Assembly (NCBI RefSeq): GCF_004298145.1
Contig: NZ_SCRH01000045.1
Span: 62,001 to 126,000 of the forward strand
Length of the DNA: 64,000 nt
Source of the DNA: Mycobacterium sp.
GTDB taxonomy: Bacteria > Actinomycetota > Actinomycetes > Mycobacteriales > Mycobacteriaceae
Direction of reading: 5' to 3'
The position numbers were made by a program, and so were the translations under genes. Below, piece by piece: positions 43,605-50,536 of the stretch. Every line of letters begins with the position of its first letter. The stretch's first letter is position 1. Under the pieces are notes generated by a model. That model saw only the letters and a list, made by a program, of their open reading frames with translations, did not search any database and was not told the origin of the DNA.

Positions 43605-43910
43605 AAACAGCGATACCCCGGATGCTCTATCAGCGCCCCTACGGCTTCACGCAGTCGTTGGACAACGGCCAGTGTGGCCATCGCCCGCAGGGCTACAGCG
43701 TGGTCAAAACGCCGCCACACCAACCGGAATGCCTCCAGCGCGCCATCCAAAGGAAGCTCGAGTATTCGTGTGCACTCGCGCAGATACCGGTCCTTTGTCT
43801 TTTCATTGGCTCGCCGAATGTGGCCGGTGGATGGTGGCCGCGAGATAGGGGACCCGCAGCGCCACCAGCGGATAGCGTGATCGGGTCGGGCGATACACCG
43901 CCCCTCACCC
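43601..43910 (-). pseudogene. Possible gene remnant between lipocalin-like 5 and TetR 5
   Basis: This 310-base gap has no complete gene. On the minus strand one frame stays open from the TetR stop to a TAG at 43601-43603 and reads as plausible protein: ARPDHAIRWWRCGSP, then GHIRRANEKTKDRYLREC, then ILELPLDGALEAFRLVWRRF and ALRAMATLAVVQRLREAVGA, an amphipathic helical pattern. No usable start codon is present, so it would be the 3' end of a lost gene. I do not recognise the family. It could also be a chance open frame in GC-rich DNA. Confidence 0.3.
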
Positions 43911-43914
43911 TTAG

Positions 43915-44520
43915 CTACTTCGATCTGCCGAGGCCCGCGCCCAGGGTGGCAAGCGCGTCCCGAAGATGGTCGCCGAGCTTGTGTTGTGCGCGACCCCGAT
44001 GGGTGCTAACGATAACTCGGTATGCTCCAACCGCGGCGACCGCCATCAGGTTGGCGACATCGTCTTTCTCCGCCGACGTGCCCCGATGCCGGCACAGCGA
44101 GTCCACGACAACAGCTTCGGTTTGCGCCACGTACTGCAGGTAGCGCGCCCTCAGTGCCGGCTCGTGCAACCAGAGGTCCATTCGCTGGGTCGCGGCGCGC
44201 GCGTCCGCCGCATCGAATCGCCCGATGAAGTCGATCAGTGATTCACTCACCGCGGTCCATTCGGCCGTTCCGGCCGCGAGCTTGGTGTCGAGAAGCATTT
44301 CAAGGCCTGCGATCACGTCGGGCAGATCGTGGAACATGACGTCTTCTTTGGATCCGAAGTAGCGATAGAACGTTCGCGTGGCGCAGCCGGCCGCCCCGGC
44401 GATCGCCTCGACCGTCGTCGCCTCGAACCCATCGCGGACAAACAATTCATGCGCGATGGCGACGATCTCCGTGCGTGCATCCTGCCGGCGTCGATCCATC
44501 AGGCGTGCGGGTCGGTCCAT
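43915..44520 (-). CDS. TetR-family regulator 5
   Basis: A 201-residue regulator: RRRQDARTEIVAIAHELFVRDGF, helix-turn-helix VEAIAGAAGCATRTFYRYFGSKEDVMFHDL, and a C-terminal domain with ESLIDFIGRFDAADARAATQRMDL and LRARYLQYVAQTEAVVVDSL. I chose ATG 44520; ATG 44532 would add four residues. A relative of this gene left a fragment at 39114. It is divergent from the DUF1214-like operon, and the 62-base gap contains that operon's promoter and two 10-base direct repeats, which makes the operon its probable target. Confidence 0.88.
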   Translation of the reverse strand: MDRPARLMDRRRQDARTEIVAIAHELFVRDGFEATTVEAIAGAAGCATRTFYRYFGSKEDVMFHDLPDVIAGLEMLLDTKLAAGTAEWTAVSESLIDFIGRFDAADARAATQRMDLWLHEPALRARYLQYVAQTEAVVVDSLCRHRGTSAEKDDVANLMAVAAVGAYRVIVSTHRGRAQHKLGDHLRDALATLGAGLGRSK

Positions 44521-44565
44521 GGCAGTCAGCATACAACTGTCGTGTATTGACCTTCTGGCAGTCAG
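44520..44565. repeat. Two direct repeats TGGCAGTCAG flanking a promoter
   Basis: TGGCAGTCAG occurs at 44520-44529 and again at 44556-44565, 36 bases apart centre to centre. The second copy lies inside the -35/-10 spacer of the promoter at 44547. The arrangement fits binding of a regulator, most likely the adjacent TetR protein. Confidence 0.4.
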
Positions 44566-44575
44566 TGCCTATGTT
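44547..44575 (+). promoter_or_regulatory. Near-consensus promoter giving a leaderless mRNA
   Basis: TTGACC at 44547-44552, a 17-base spacer, and TATGTT at 44570-44575 form a good sigma-A-type promoter. ATG 44583 begins 8 bases after the -10 box, so the transcript would start at or next to the start codon, a common mycobacterial leaderless arrangement. No Shine-Dalgarno sequence is present. Confidence 0.55.
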
Positions 44576-44582
44576 GACATGC

Positions 44583-45908
44583 ATGTCGAAATCCGTGAAC
44601 GAGCGTTTCGTCGACGACGTGTTCTTTTTGTCCCCGGTCAACCCGACGGCTACCGTTGATCAGCGCGACTTGGAAGCGCTAGCGCTGGAACTCGTGAAAT
44701 CACCGACGATCGTTGAGGCGCAGGCCCAGGCCACCACGCGCTTCAGGATCATGGGCGGATCCGACATTCCCGCGGAGGCGCTCGAGCGGATCGACGAGAA
44801 GATGGCGGAGTGGGCCTTCCACTACGTGATCCTGGCGCTGAACTCGGATTCCAACTATCCGAAGGTTTTGGGCCATGGATACGGGCCGCCGCACGATTGG
44901 CTCGGCATGAAAGTGCCCGGCTGCCGTGGCCTGGGTACGGGTGAGAACCCGGACAATCACTACAGTTTCGTCCCCGTCGACGGACATTCGCGGTTTGTGT
45001 TGTACGGCAAGGTATCCGACGCGCGGGTCGGCGACTGCCCGATGTTCATCACCAGCAATCTGTCGCAGTCGATGAACGTTGCGTGGCTGGACTGGCGCGA
45101 CGTCGTGATCGCCGACGACGGCACATTCGTCATCACCATCGACCCCGAACCGGCGAATGGACGGCCGAATCACCTGCAGACGACGCTCGACGCCAAGTAC
45201 CTGTTCATCCGCGATGGCCGTCGCGATTGGGGACAGGTTCCCAACGCGTACCGGGTTGAGCGCCTGGACCCGCCCACCGCGCCGCCGTGGACAGTCGAAC
45301 AGCTCACCGCAGTGGCGAAACGGTTCATCATTGACGACGTTCCGACGAACTACTGGTTCAAGCAAATGGTCGCCTTTTTGGAGCCCAACACCATTACCGA
45401 ACCGGCCAACAGTTCGGGGGTGGGGGGCATGCAGACGCAGCAGCTGTTGCGCGGCAGGTTGAGCCTGGCCGACGACGAGGCCTATGTGCTCACGCTCGAC
45501 CCCGGCGGTTCCGACTATTGGATCCTTACGCTTTACGACTGGTGGCTGATGAGTGGGAATTTCTGGAGCCGCACCAGTTGCCTCAACACCACCCAGAGCG
45601 TCGCCAACCCCGACGGCACGTACACCTACGTGTTTTCCATTCAGGATCCGGGGGTGCACAACTGGGTGGACACCCTGGGGATGCACGAGACGCTGTTCAT
45701 GCAGCGGTGGCAGCTGCTGCCGCGCGCCGACGAAGGTGCCGATGCACAGCCGTGGGCCGGCGGGAACCCTTCGGCGCGTGGCGAACTCGTCAAGCTCGTC
45801 GACCTCAAAGCGGCTCTGCCGGCGGGAACGACATGGCTCTCGGCGCAGCAACGCGAGCAGCAACTCGCCGAACGGTTCGCGGCTTTCCAGAAGCGTCACG
45901 TCATTTGA
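44583..45908 (+). CDS. DUF1214-type protein
   Basis: A 441-residue protein whose C-terminal half has features of DUF1214/DUF1254 proteins: a Y-x-L-x-LDPGGSDYWILTLYDWW core, NTTQSVANPDGTYTYVFSIQDPGVHNWVDT, and LFMQRWQLLPR near the end. The N-terminal half contains KVPGCRGLGTGENPDNHYSFVPVDG and a long beta-rich region. No signal peptide is apparent. Family function is not established. ATG 44583 is chosen because a promoter ends 7 bases before it; ATG 44571 is in frame but lies within the -10 region. It is followed after 31 bases by a sulfotransferase. Confidence 0.75.
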   Translation: MSKSVNERFVDDVFFLSPVNPTATVDQRDLEALALELVKSPTIVEAQAQATTRFRIMGGSDIPAEALERIDEKMAEWAFHYVILALNSDSNYPKVLGHGYGPPHDWLGMKVPGCRGLGTGENPDNHYSFVPVDGHSRFVLYGKVSDARVGDCPMFITSNLSQSMNVAWLDWRDVVIADDGTFVITIDPEPANGRPNHLQTTLDAKYLFIRDGRRDWGQVPNAYRVERLDPPTAPPWTVEQLTAVAKRFIIDDVPTNYWFKQMVAFLEPNTITEPANSSGVGGMQTQQLLRGRLSLADDEAYVLTLDPGGSDYWILTLYDWWLMSGNFWSRTSCLNTTQSVANPDGTYTYVFSIQDPGVHNWVDTLGMHETLFMQRWQLLPRADEGADAQPWAGGNPSARGELVKLVDLKAALPAGTTWLSAQQREQQLAERFAAFQKRHVI

Positions 45909-45939
45909 TCGGCAATCGGCCATCACGAGGAGTGCAACG

Positions 45940-47223
45940 GTGACAGATATCGGAACGGCAACGGCGCAACCCGACCACCGCATGCAATGGCAGCCCCCAC
46001 CGCGCCCGGACTGGGTCCAGGCGGTCAACGAAGAGGGCGACTGTATGGATATCCGGGGCGTTGTGCCCTTGGATGAACGCTCCCTTCTGGAAGCGGCCAA
46101 GCGCAATACCGGTCTCGAGGACTTCGGCGCCGACGACTGGCGCGAGCCCTTCCGCCACTTCATCAGGGCACTCGAGGACGAAGCCGAATTGAACCTGGTG
46201 GGGAGATTGCGGACGCGCTCGGACGTCTTGGTTTTGCTCGAGGCAAAACTTCGGATCGAAGACACTTACAAGCGTCACCCGGAGATCAACGACGAGCGGA
46301 TCATTGAGCCGATCATCATCGTCGGCCAGGGCCGCTCCGGAACGTCCCTGCTGCAGAATGTCCTGGCCGCGCACCCCGATAATGGCACCTTGATGCACTG
46401 GGAGATGATGTTCCCCTGTCCGCCCCCGGAAGCCGCGACCTACCGCACCGATCCTCGGATCGAGAAGGCCAACAAACTGGTCGGCCAGTGGAACCGGGTC
46501 ACGCCGACCATGCCGTCAATGCACGAGCTCGCCGGCGACATGCCGTTCGAGGACAGCGCCATGATGGCCATCAATTTCATGGCGCCCACCTGGCTGGACT
46601 GTTTCGGACAGGTCCCCAGTTACGACGCGTACATATTCGCCCAGGACACCGGACCTGCTTTTCAATGGCACCAGCGGGTTCTCAAGCTGTTGCAGTGGCG
46701 GAACCCCCGCAAGCGCTGGGTGCTCAAAGACCCCATGCACCTCGATCGGATGCCCGACCTGCTCAGGGTCTATCCGGACGCGAAGTTCGTTTGGCCGCAC
46801 CGCGATCCGACGCGCGCTTTGGCATCATTGGTCAGCATCATCGGTACCATTCAATGGAGTCGCAGTGACCATCCGTTCAACGGCGTGTCGCTGGAATACA
46901 TGACGGATCCCAATATTTCGGCCGTCCGGTTCGCGGCCGTGATCAACCAGATCGAAAAGGGCGTGATTCCGTCGAACCAGATCTACAACGTGCTCTACAA
47001 GGATCTGGTCGGCGACGTGGTGGGCACGGTTGAGGACATGTACCGGCACTTCGGTATCGAGCTGACCGAAGAAGGGCGTAAAGCTATGAGCCAGTACATG
47101 ATCGACAACCCGCGCGATAGCCGTCCGCCGCACCGGTTCAATTTCGGTTCATCCGATGTGGTCGCTCACGCGCGGCAGGCGCTACAGGACTACCAAGACT
47201 ACTTCGGAATCCCGATTGAGTGA
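45940..47223 (+). CDS. Sulfotransferase
   Basis: A 427-residue PAPS-dependent sulfotransferase of the mycobacterial Sulfotransfer_3 type. The 5'-phosphosulfate loop is VGQGRSGTSLLQNVLAAHP near residue 128. The 3'-phosphate-binding region is KFVWPHRDPTRALASLVSI near 285, and KRWVLKDPMHLDRMPDLL precedes it. It likely sulfates a hydroxyl on a lipid or steroid-like acceptor. GTG 45940 is supported by CACGAGGAG about 8 bases upstream. It lies between a DUF1214-like protein and lipocalin-like 6, an operon where a sulfotransferase takes the place held by a PEP-swivel protein elsewhere. Confidence 0.9.
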   Translation: MTDIGTATAQPDHRMQWQPPPRPDWVQAVNEEGDCMDIRGVVPLDERSLLEAAKRNTGLEDFGADDWREPFRHFIRALEDEAELNLVGRLRTRSDVLVLLEAKLRIEDTYKRHPEINDERIIEPIIIVGQGRSGTSLLQNVLAAHPDNGTLMHWEMMFPCPPPEAATYRTDPRIEKANKLVGQWNRVTPTMPSMHELAGDMPFEDSAMMAINFMAPTWLDCFGQVPSYDAYIFAQDTGPAFQWHQRVLKLLQWRNPRKRWVLKDPMHLDRMPDLLRVYPDAKFVWPHRDPTRALASLVSIIGTIQWSRSDHPFNGVSLEYMTDPNISAVRFAAVINQIEKGVIPSNQIYNVLYKDLVGDVVGTVEDMYRHFGIELTEEGRKAMSQYMIDNPRDSRPPHRFNFGSSDVVAHARQALQDYQDYFGIPIE

Positions 47224-47323
47224 CCGCATGTCCGTCGGGTCATCGGGTCCGTGCGAAGATCGAGTTCAACGGTGATTTCGGACCGATGGTACTAGCCAGG
47301 GGCGAGAAGGAGCGATAGCCGGT

Positions 47324-48289
47324 ATGAGCAAGCAATACAGCCACGAGGACGAGGGCAGTCACGAGCCCGGGACAGACGATCCGGACTGGCAGGAAAGTGT
47401 GTTTGTGCACTGGTATGACCGCGCGGCCGGGGTCGGCGGGGTCAGCCGGATAGGTCACGAACCCAACCGGCCCGGCGGGGGTTGCTCCGCGCTGCAATGC
47501 TTCGTAGCCACCGCCGACGGGACACGCTTTCGCCGCAACGATTTTCAGCTTCCGTTCGAGGCGGCGACGACCCCACGCGGGTTTCGTTCTGGCGGTTCGG
47601 CGTGGCACGTCGACGGTGGACGCCCAAGGCTGGTGATCAACGAGCCGGGTGTTCACGTCGACCTGGTGATGGACAATTTCTATCCCCTGACCGACTTCTT
47701 CCCTCCGAGCAGCAGCATGGCGGAGGACTTCGCGAAAGACCATTACGAAACCTCGGGGCTCATCCGCGGCAGCGTGCGTATTGACGGGCGGAGCTTCGAC
47801 GTCGACGGCATGTACCACCGCGACCATTCCTGGGGCCTGCGCAAAACCATGACACTGAAGAGTCACCGATGGATTTCGGGCACATTCGGTCCCGACCTGT
47901 CATTCGGCTCCATCCTGTGGCATGCCGCGGATGAGTCGCTCGTCAAGGTCGGTTACCTGGTCCGCGATGGTGAGATCAGTTACGCCGCCGACGTCGATGC
48001 ATTGACTTACCTCGAGCCCGATGGGCTGACGCACCGTGGCGGAGAGGTGCGCTGGTCGATGCCGACCGGAGAGGTAATCGAGCTTCGGGCTCAGCAGATG
48101 GACGCGGTGGTCGCGCAGCTGCACAACGTCTACTACATCGACTCAATCTGCGCCGTGCAATTCCCGGGCAACCCCGACCGGTGGGGGATGTGCGACTTCG
48201 AGGTGAGCAACAACGCTCGCCTGGGGACCGCGCCGATCGGGACGGCGATCAGTGCAACACTCGCCGAAGGAATCACCAAGCGGCAGTGA
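47324..48289 (+). CDS. Lipocalin/CrtC-like two-domain protein 6 (DUF7064-type)
   Basis: A 321-residue member and the only one not near a PEP-swivel gene; it follows a sulfotransferase. It has DPDWQESVFVHWYDRAAGVG near residue 18, GHEPNRPGGGCSALQCFV, the second-barrel start TSGLIRGSVRIDGRSFDVD, and the motif RDHSWGLRKT near residue 166 (final Asp replaced by Lys). The C-terminal half (FGSILWHAADESLVKVGYLVRDG) fits a beta-barrel. The shared fold with partners of both phosphotransferases and a sulfotransferase suggests it acts on the hydrophobic substrate itself. Function is unknown. Confidence 0.68.
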   Translation: MSKQYSHEDEGSHEPGTDDPDWQESVFVHWYDRAAGVGGVSRIGHEPNRPGGGCSALQCFVATADGTRFRRNDFQLPFEAATTPRGFRSGGSAWHVDGGRPRLVINEPGVHVDLVMDNFYPLTDFFPPSSSMAEDFAKDHYETSGLIRGSVRIDGRSFDVDGMYHRDHSWGLRKTMTLKSHRWISGTFGPDLSFGSILWHAADESLVKVGYLVRDGEISYAADVDALTYLEPDGLTHRGGEVRWSMPTGEVIELRAQQMDAVVAQLHNVYYIDSICAVQFPGNPDRWGMCDFEVSNNARLGTAPIGTAISATLAEGITKRQ

Positions 48290-48328
48290 CTGCGTCTCAG
48301 TTGCGGGCTTGGGGACGTTTGCGAGTCC

Positions 48329-48523
48329 GTGCGGGTCACCGGATCGCGTTTCGGCTCACTGCCCAAGACCTACATCGGATCACGAAACGATCGTGCCGTT
48401 CCCTGGCAACTGCAACACGAGATGAGCGCGCGGGCGGAAGCTCATTTCATCGAACTCGACGGCGATCACTCGCCTTTCATGTCGGCCACCGATGATCTGG
48501 TAGCCGCGCTCGCCGCGCTATGA
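48329..48523 (+). pseudogene. C-terminal fragment of an alpha/beta-hydrolase
   Basis: About 64 residues resembling the end of methylesterase-type alpha/beta-hydrolases: LPKTYIGSRNDRAVPWQLQHEM (the strand carrying the acid Asp) and IELDGDHSPFMSATDDLVAAL (the catalytic His in the GHSPF-like motif, here DHSPF). The N-terminal two thirds, with the nucleophile Ser, are absent; upstream DNA belongs to lipocalin-like 6. It is therefore a remnant. The 248-base gap before the Sel1 gene holds nothing else I can see. Confidence 0.6.
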
Positions 48524-48537
48524 CGGCGATCGCCACG

Positions 48538-49359
48538 TCAACGCATCAGCCATCCGAGGGTGTTGGTCGCTTCGGGGTGTCCGGCCTCGGCGGCAGCGCG
48601 CCACCAGTACTCGGCGGCTGTTAGGTTGCCGCGCCGATAGCGGTAGGTGCCAACGTTGTGCTGGGCATCGAGGTGTCCGGCCAGAGCAGCGATGCACCAC
48701 CACTGTTCGGCGATGTCGTGTTCGCCTCGTAGATGATGACAAACACCTAAATGATATTGGGCATCAACGTGACCCGACTCTGCGGCGCTCCGCCACCAGC
48801 GCTCGGCTGCCCGCTTGGCGCCACGGTCTTGGCATTCGACCCCGAGGTTGTATTGCGCCCCGGTATGTCCTGCTTCTGCGGCCACGCGCCACCAATGCTG
48901 TGCTTCGGATCGGGCGGATTCGGTACCGTAGAGATCGAGCAGAACACCGAGGTTGTACTGCGCAGCGGCGTGGCCGTCACCGGCGCCGAGACGCAACCAG
49001 TGTTCTGCTTCGGGATCGCCGCGCATCTGTAGGAGCACACCGAGGTTGTACCGGGCTTCAACATGGCCTGCCGATGCCGCGGTGCGCCACCAGTATTCGG
49101 CCTCGCCGACCGACTGGTCGGTTGCGTCTTCGTGCAAAACCACACCGAGGCTGTATTGCGCTTCGGGATTCCCGGACGTCGCAGCGCGCCGCCACCACCG
49201 TTCGGCCTTCGCCTGTAACGTGACATCGCCGGATTCATAGAGCAGGAGTGCACGCTCGCAGCACATGTCGCGGTCGTCGCCGACAGAATTGGGCGGTGCG
49301 GCGGTTACTTCTACATCAGCGGCACCGGCCGCCGAAACCTCAGTTCGATCGTGGGGCAT
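48538..49359 (-). CDS. Sel1-like repeat protein
   Basis: A 273-residue protein made of about six or seven Sel1/TPR-like repeats of ~36 residues, with repeating units such as AEHWLRLGAGDGHAAAQYNLGVLL, AQHWWRVAAEAGHTGAQYNLGVE and AEYWWRAAAEAGHPEATNTLG. Characteristic A-x-x-G-H-x-x-A-x-x-N-L-G positions recur in each. Sel1 repeats form alpha/alpha solenoids for protein-protein contact. No signal peptide or enzyme domain is visible. The AACGATCGTT palindrome is 23 bases before its start, in the gap it shares with the divergent hydrolase. Confidence 0.85.
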   Translation of the reverse strand: MPHDRTEVSAAGAADVEVTAAPPNSVGDDRDMCCERALLLYESGDVTLQAKAERWWRRAATSGNPEAQYSLGVVLHEDATDQSVGEAEYWWRTAASAGHVEARYNLGVLLQMRGDPEAEHWLRLGAGDGHAAAQYNLGVLLDLYGTESARSEAQHWWRVAAEAGHTGAQYNLGVECQDRGAKRAAERWWRSAAESGHVDAQYHLGVCHHLRGEHDIAEQWWCIAALAGHLDAQHNVGTYRYRRGNLTAAEYWWRAAAEAGHPEATNTLGWLMR

Positions 49360-49381
49360 AACTTACCCTAGTATTAGTGCG

Positions 49382-49391
49382 AACGATCGTT
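49382..49391. promoter_or_regulatory. AACGATCGTT palindrome (Sel1 / hydrolase gap)
   Basis: A perfect 10-base palindrome between the divergent Sel1-repeat gene and the alpha/beta-hydrolase gene. A partial second copy, AACGATCGGA, lies at 49450-49459, about 35 bases before the hydrolase start. The same palindrome occurs at 56706 and 63256 in other promoter regions. Confidence 0.5.
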
Positions 49392-49492
49392 TCCTTATAG
49401 CATTGACTAAGCCTGCATCGCATGTATTGTAGTGCGAATCACTCTTGTGAACGATCGGACGTAATTCGAGTGATGGGGGTCAGGGAATCGCG

Positions 49493-50536
49493 ATGACTCG
49501 GAGTGCGAAGGGCCGGCGCCTGGGGTTACGCAGACGTCATCGGCGGAACACCGACACTGCGCTATGGGAACGTGCTGACCGCGAGTGGACGAAAATCGAC
49601 TGGACCCCGTACGTCCGTAACGCCGTTGTGCGCGGGCGACGCGTACGGTACTCCGACATCGGAGCGGGTCGGCCGGTGGTGCTGGTGCACGGTCAAGGAG
49701 GAGCGTGGCAATGGTGGCTGCGCGTCTTACCCGCCCTGGCGCGCCACACCCGTGTGATCGCGCTCGACCTCGCCGGGTTCGGCGCATCAGAACCCGTGGC
49801 CGCTGGCGATGTCTTCGCGGAACAGGTTGCGACGGTGATAGGACTTCTGGATGAGCTGCGCCTGGCGAAGGCGACAATCGTCGGGCACTCGATGGGAGGT
49901 CTCGTCTCTCTCAAGGTTGCCTGCGACCACCCCAGCCGGGTCGACGGTTTGATGTTGATCGACTCCGGGAGCAACATCATCGGTCCGGCGCGGTTGCGGG
50001 CGATCTTGCTCGGCTTCCGGTTGTTCGACTGGGTGTTCAGCTTTTCCACCGTGCCGCGGGCCATCGCGCGATGGCCGTACTTGCGGGCCGCGTTTTTTGC
50101 ACTCGCCGTGGCAGAGCCGCGCTGCATTACGCGGTCGCTGGCCGACGAGTTGGTACCGCGGATGGCGGCTCCGGGGTTCATCGCCGGCATGCAGGCCGCG
50201 GGAAAAGCTGTGGCAGTGGCGACCCCTGAGGCTGTTCACGGACCCGCTTTGGTGCTGTGGGGCCGCGCAGACCGTATCGTTCCGCTCTCGTCGGGGCGCC
50301 GGCTCGCAGACGCCATTCCTCATGCGCGGCTGGTGGTCCTCGATGATGTTGCACACTGCGCGATGCTCGAAAAGCCCGACGAGACCGCGGCTCTGATCGC
50401 CGATTTCGCCCGCAATCCGATGGCTGACCGCACCGCGACCGACTTCGCAACGGATCCGCTCGGTGGGAGTAGCGATCAGCTGCGGCAACGGATTCCTCAG
50501 TGGGAAAAGACTTCCGGAGGGGAGAAGTCGGGATGA
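49493..50536 (+). CDS. Alpha/beta-hydrolase
   Basis: A 347-residue alpha/beta-hydrolase with an Arg-rich N-terminal extension of ~50 residues. Landmarks are VVLVHGQGGAWQWW (oxyanion hole, residues ~62-75), the nucleophile Ser in IVGHSMGGLVSL, the acid in LVLWGRADRIVPLSS, and the base in LDDVAHCAMLEKPDE. It is probably an esterase or lipase acting on a lipid-like ester. Its stop overlaps the WS/DGAT start (ATGA), so ester hydrolysis and ester synthesis functions are co-expressed. Two AACGATCG-type sites lie upstream. Confidence 0.9.
   Translation: MTRSAKGRRLGLRRRHRRNTDTALWERADREWTKIDWTPYVRNAVVRGRRVRYSDIGAGRPVVLVHGQGGAWQWWLRVLPALARHTRVIALDLAGFGASEPVAAGDVFAEQVATVIGLLDELRLAKATIVGHSMGGLVSLKVACDHPSRVDGLMLIDSGSNIIGPARLRAILLGFRLFDWVFSFSTVPRAIARWPYLRAAFFALAVAEPRCITRSLADELVPRMAAPGFIAGMQAAGKAVAVATPEAVHGPALVLWGRADRIVPLSSGRRLADAIPHARLVVLDDVAHCAMLEKPDETAALIADFARNPMADRTATDFATDPLGGSSDQLRQRIPQWEKTSGGEKSG

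Noticed and set aside
44700..46265. 521-codon minus-strand frame opposite the DUF1214-like and sulfotransferase genes
   Set aside because: Spans two unrelated sense genes and their junction, with no family motif; shadow.
48538..49359. Tandem DNA repeats resembling a repeat array
   Set aside because: The periodicity (~108 bases) is explained by Sel1 protein repeats; units vary in sequence and there are no CRISPR-like constant repeats or spacers.
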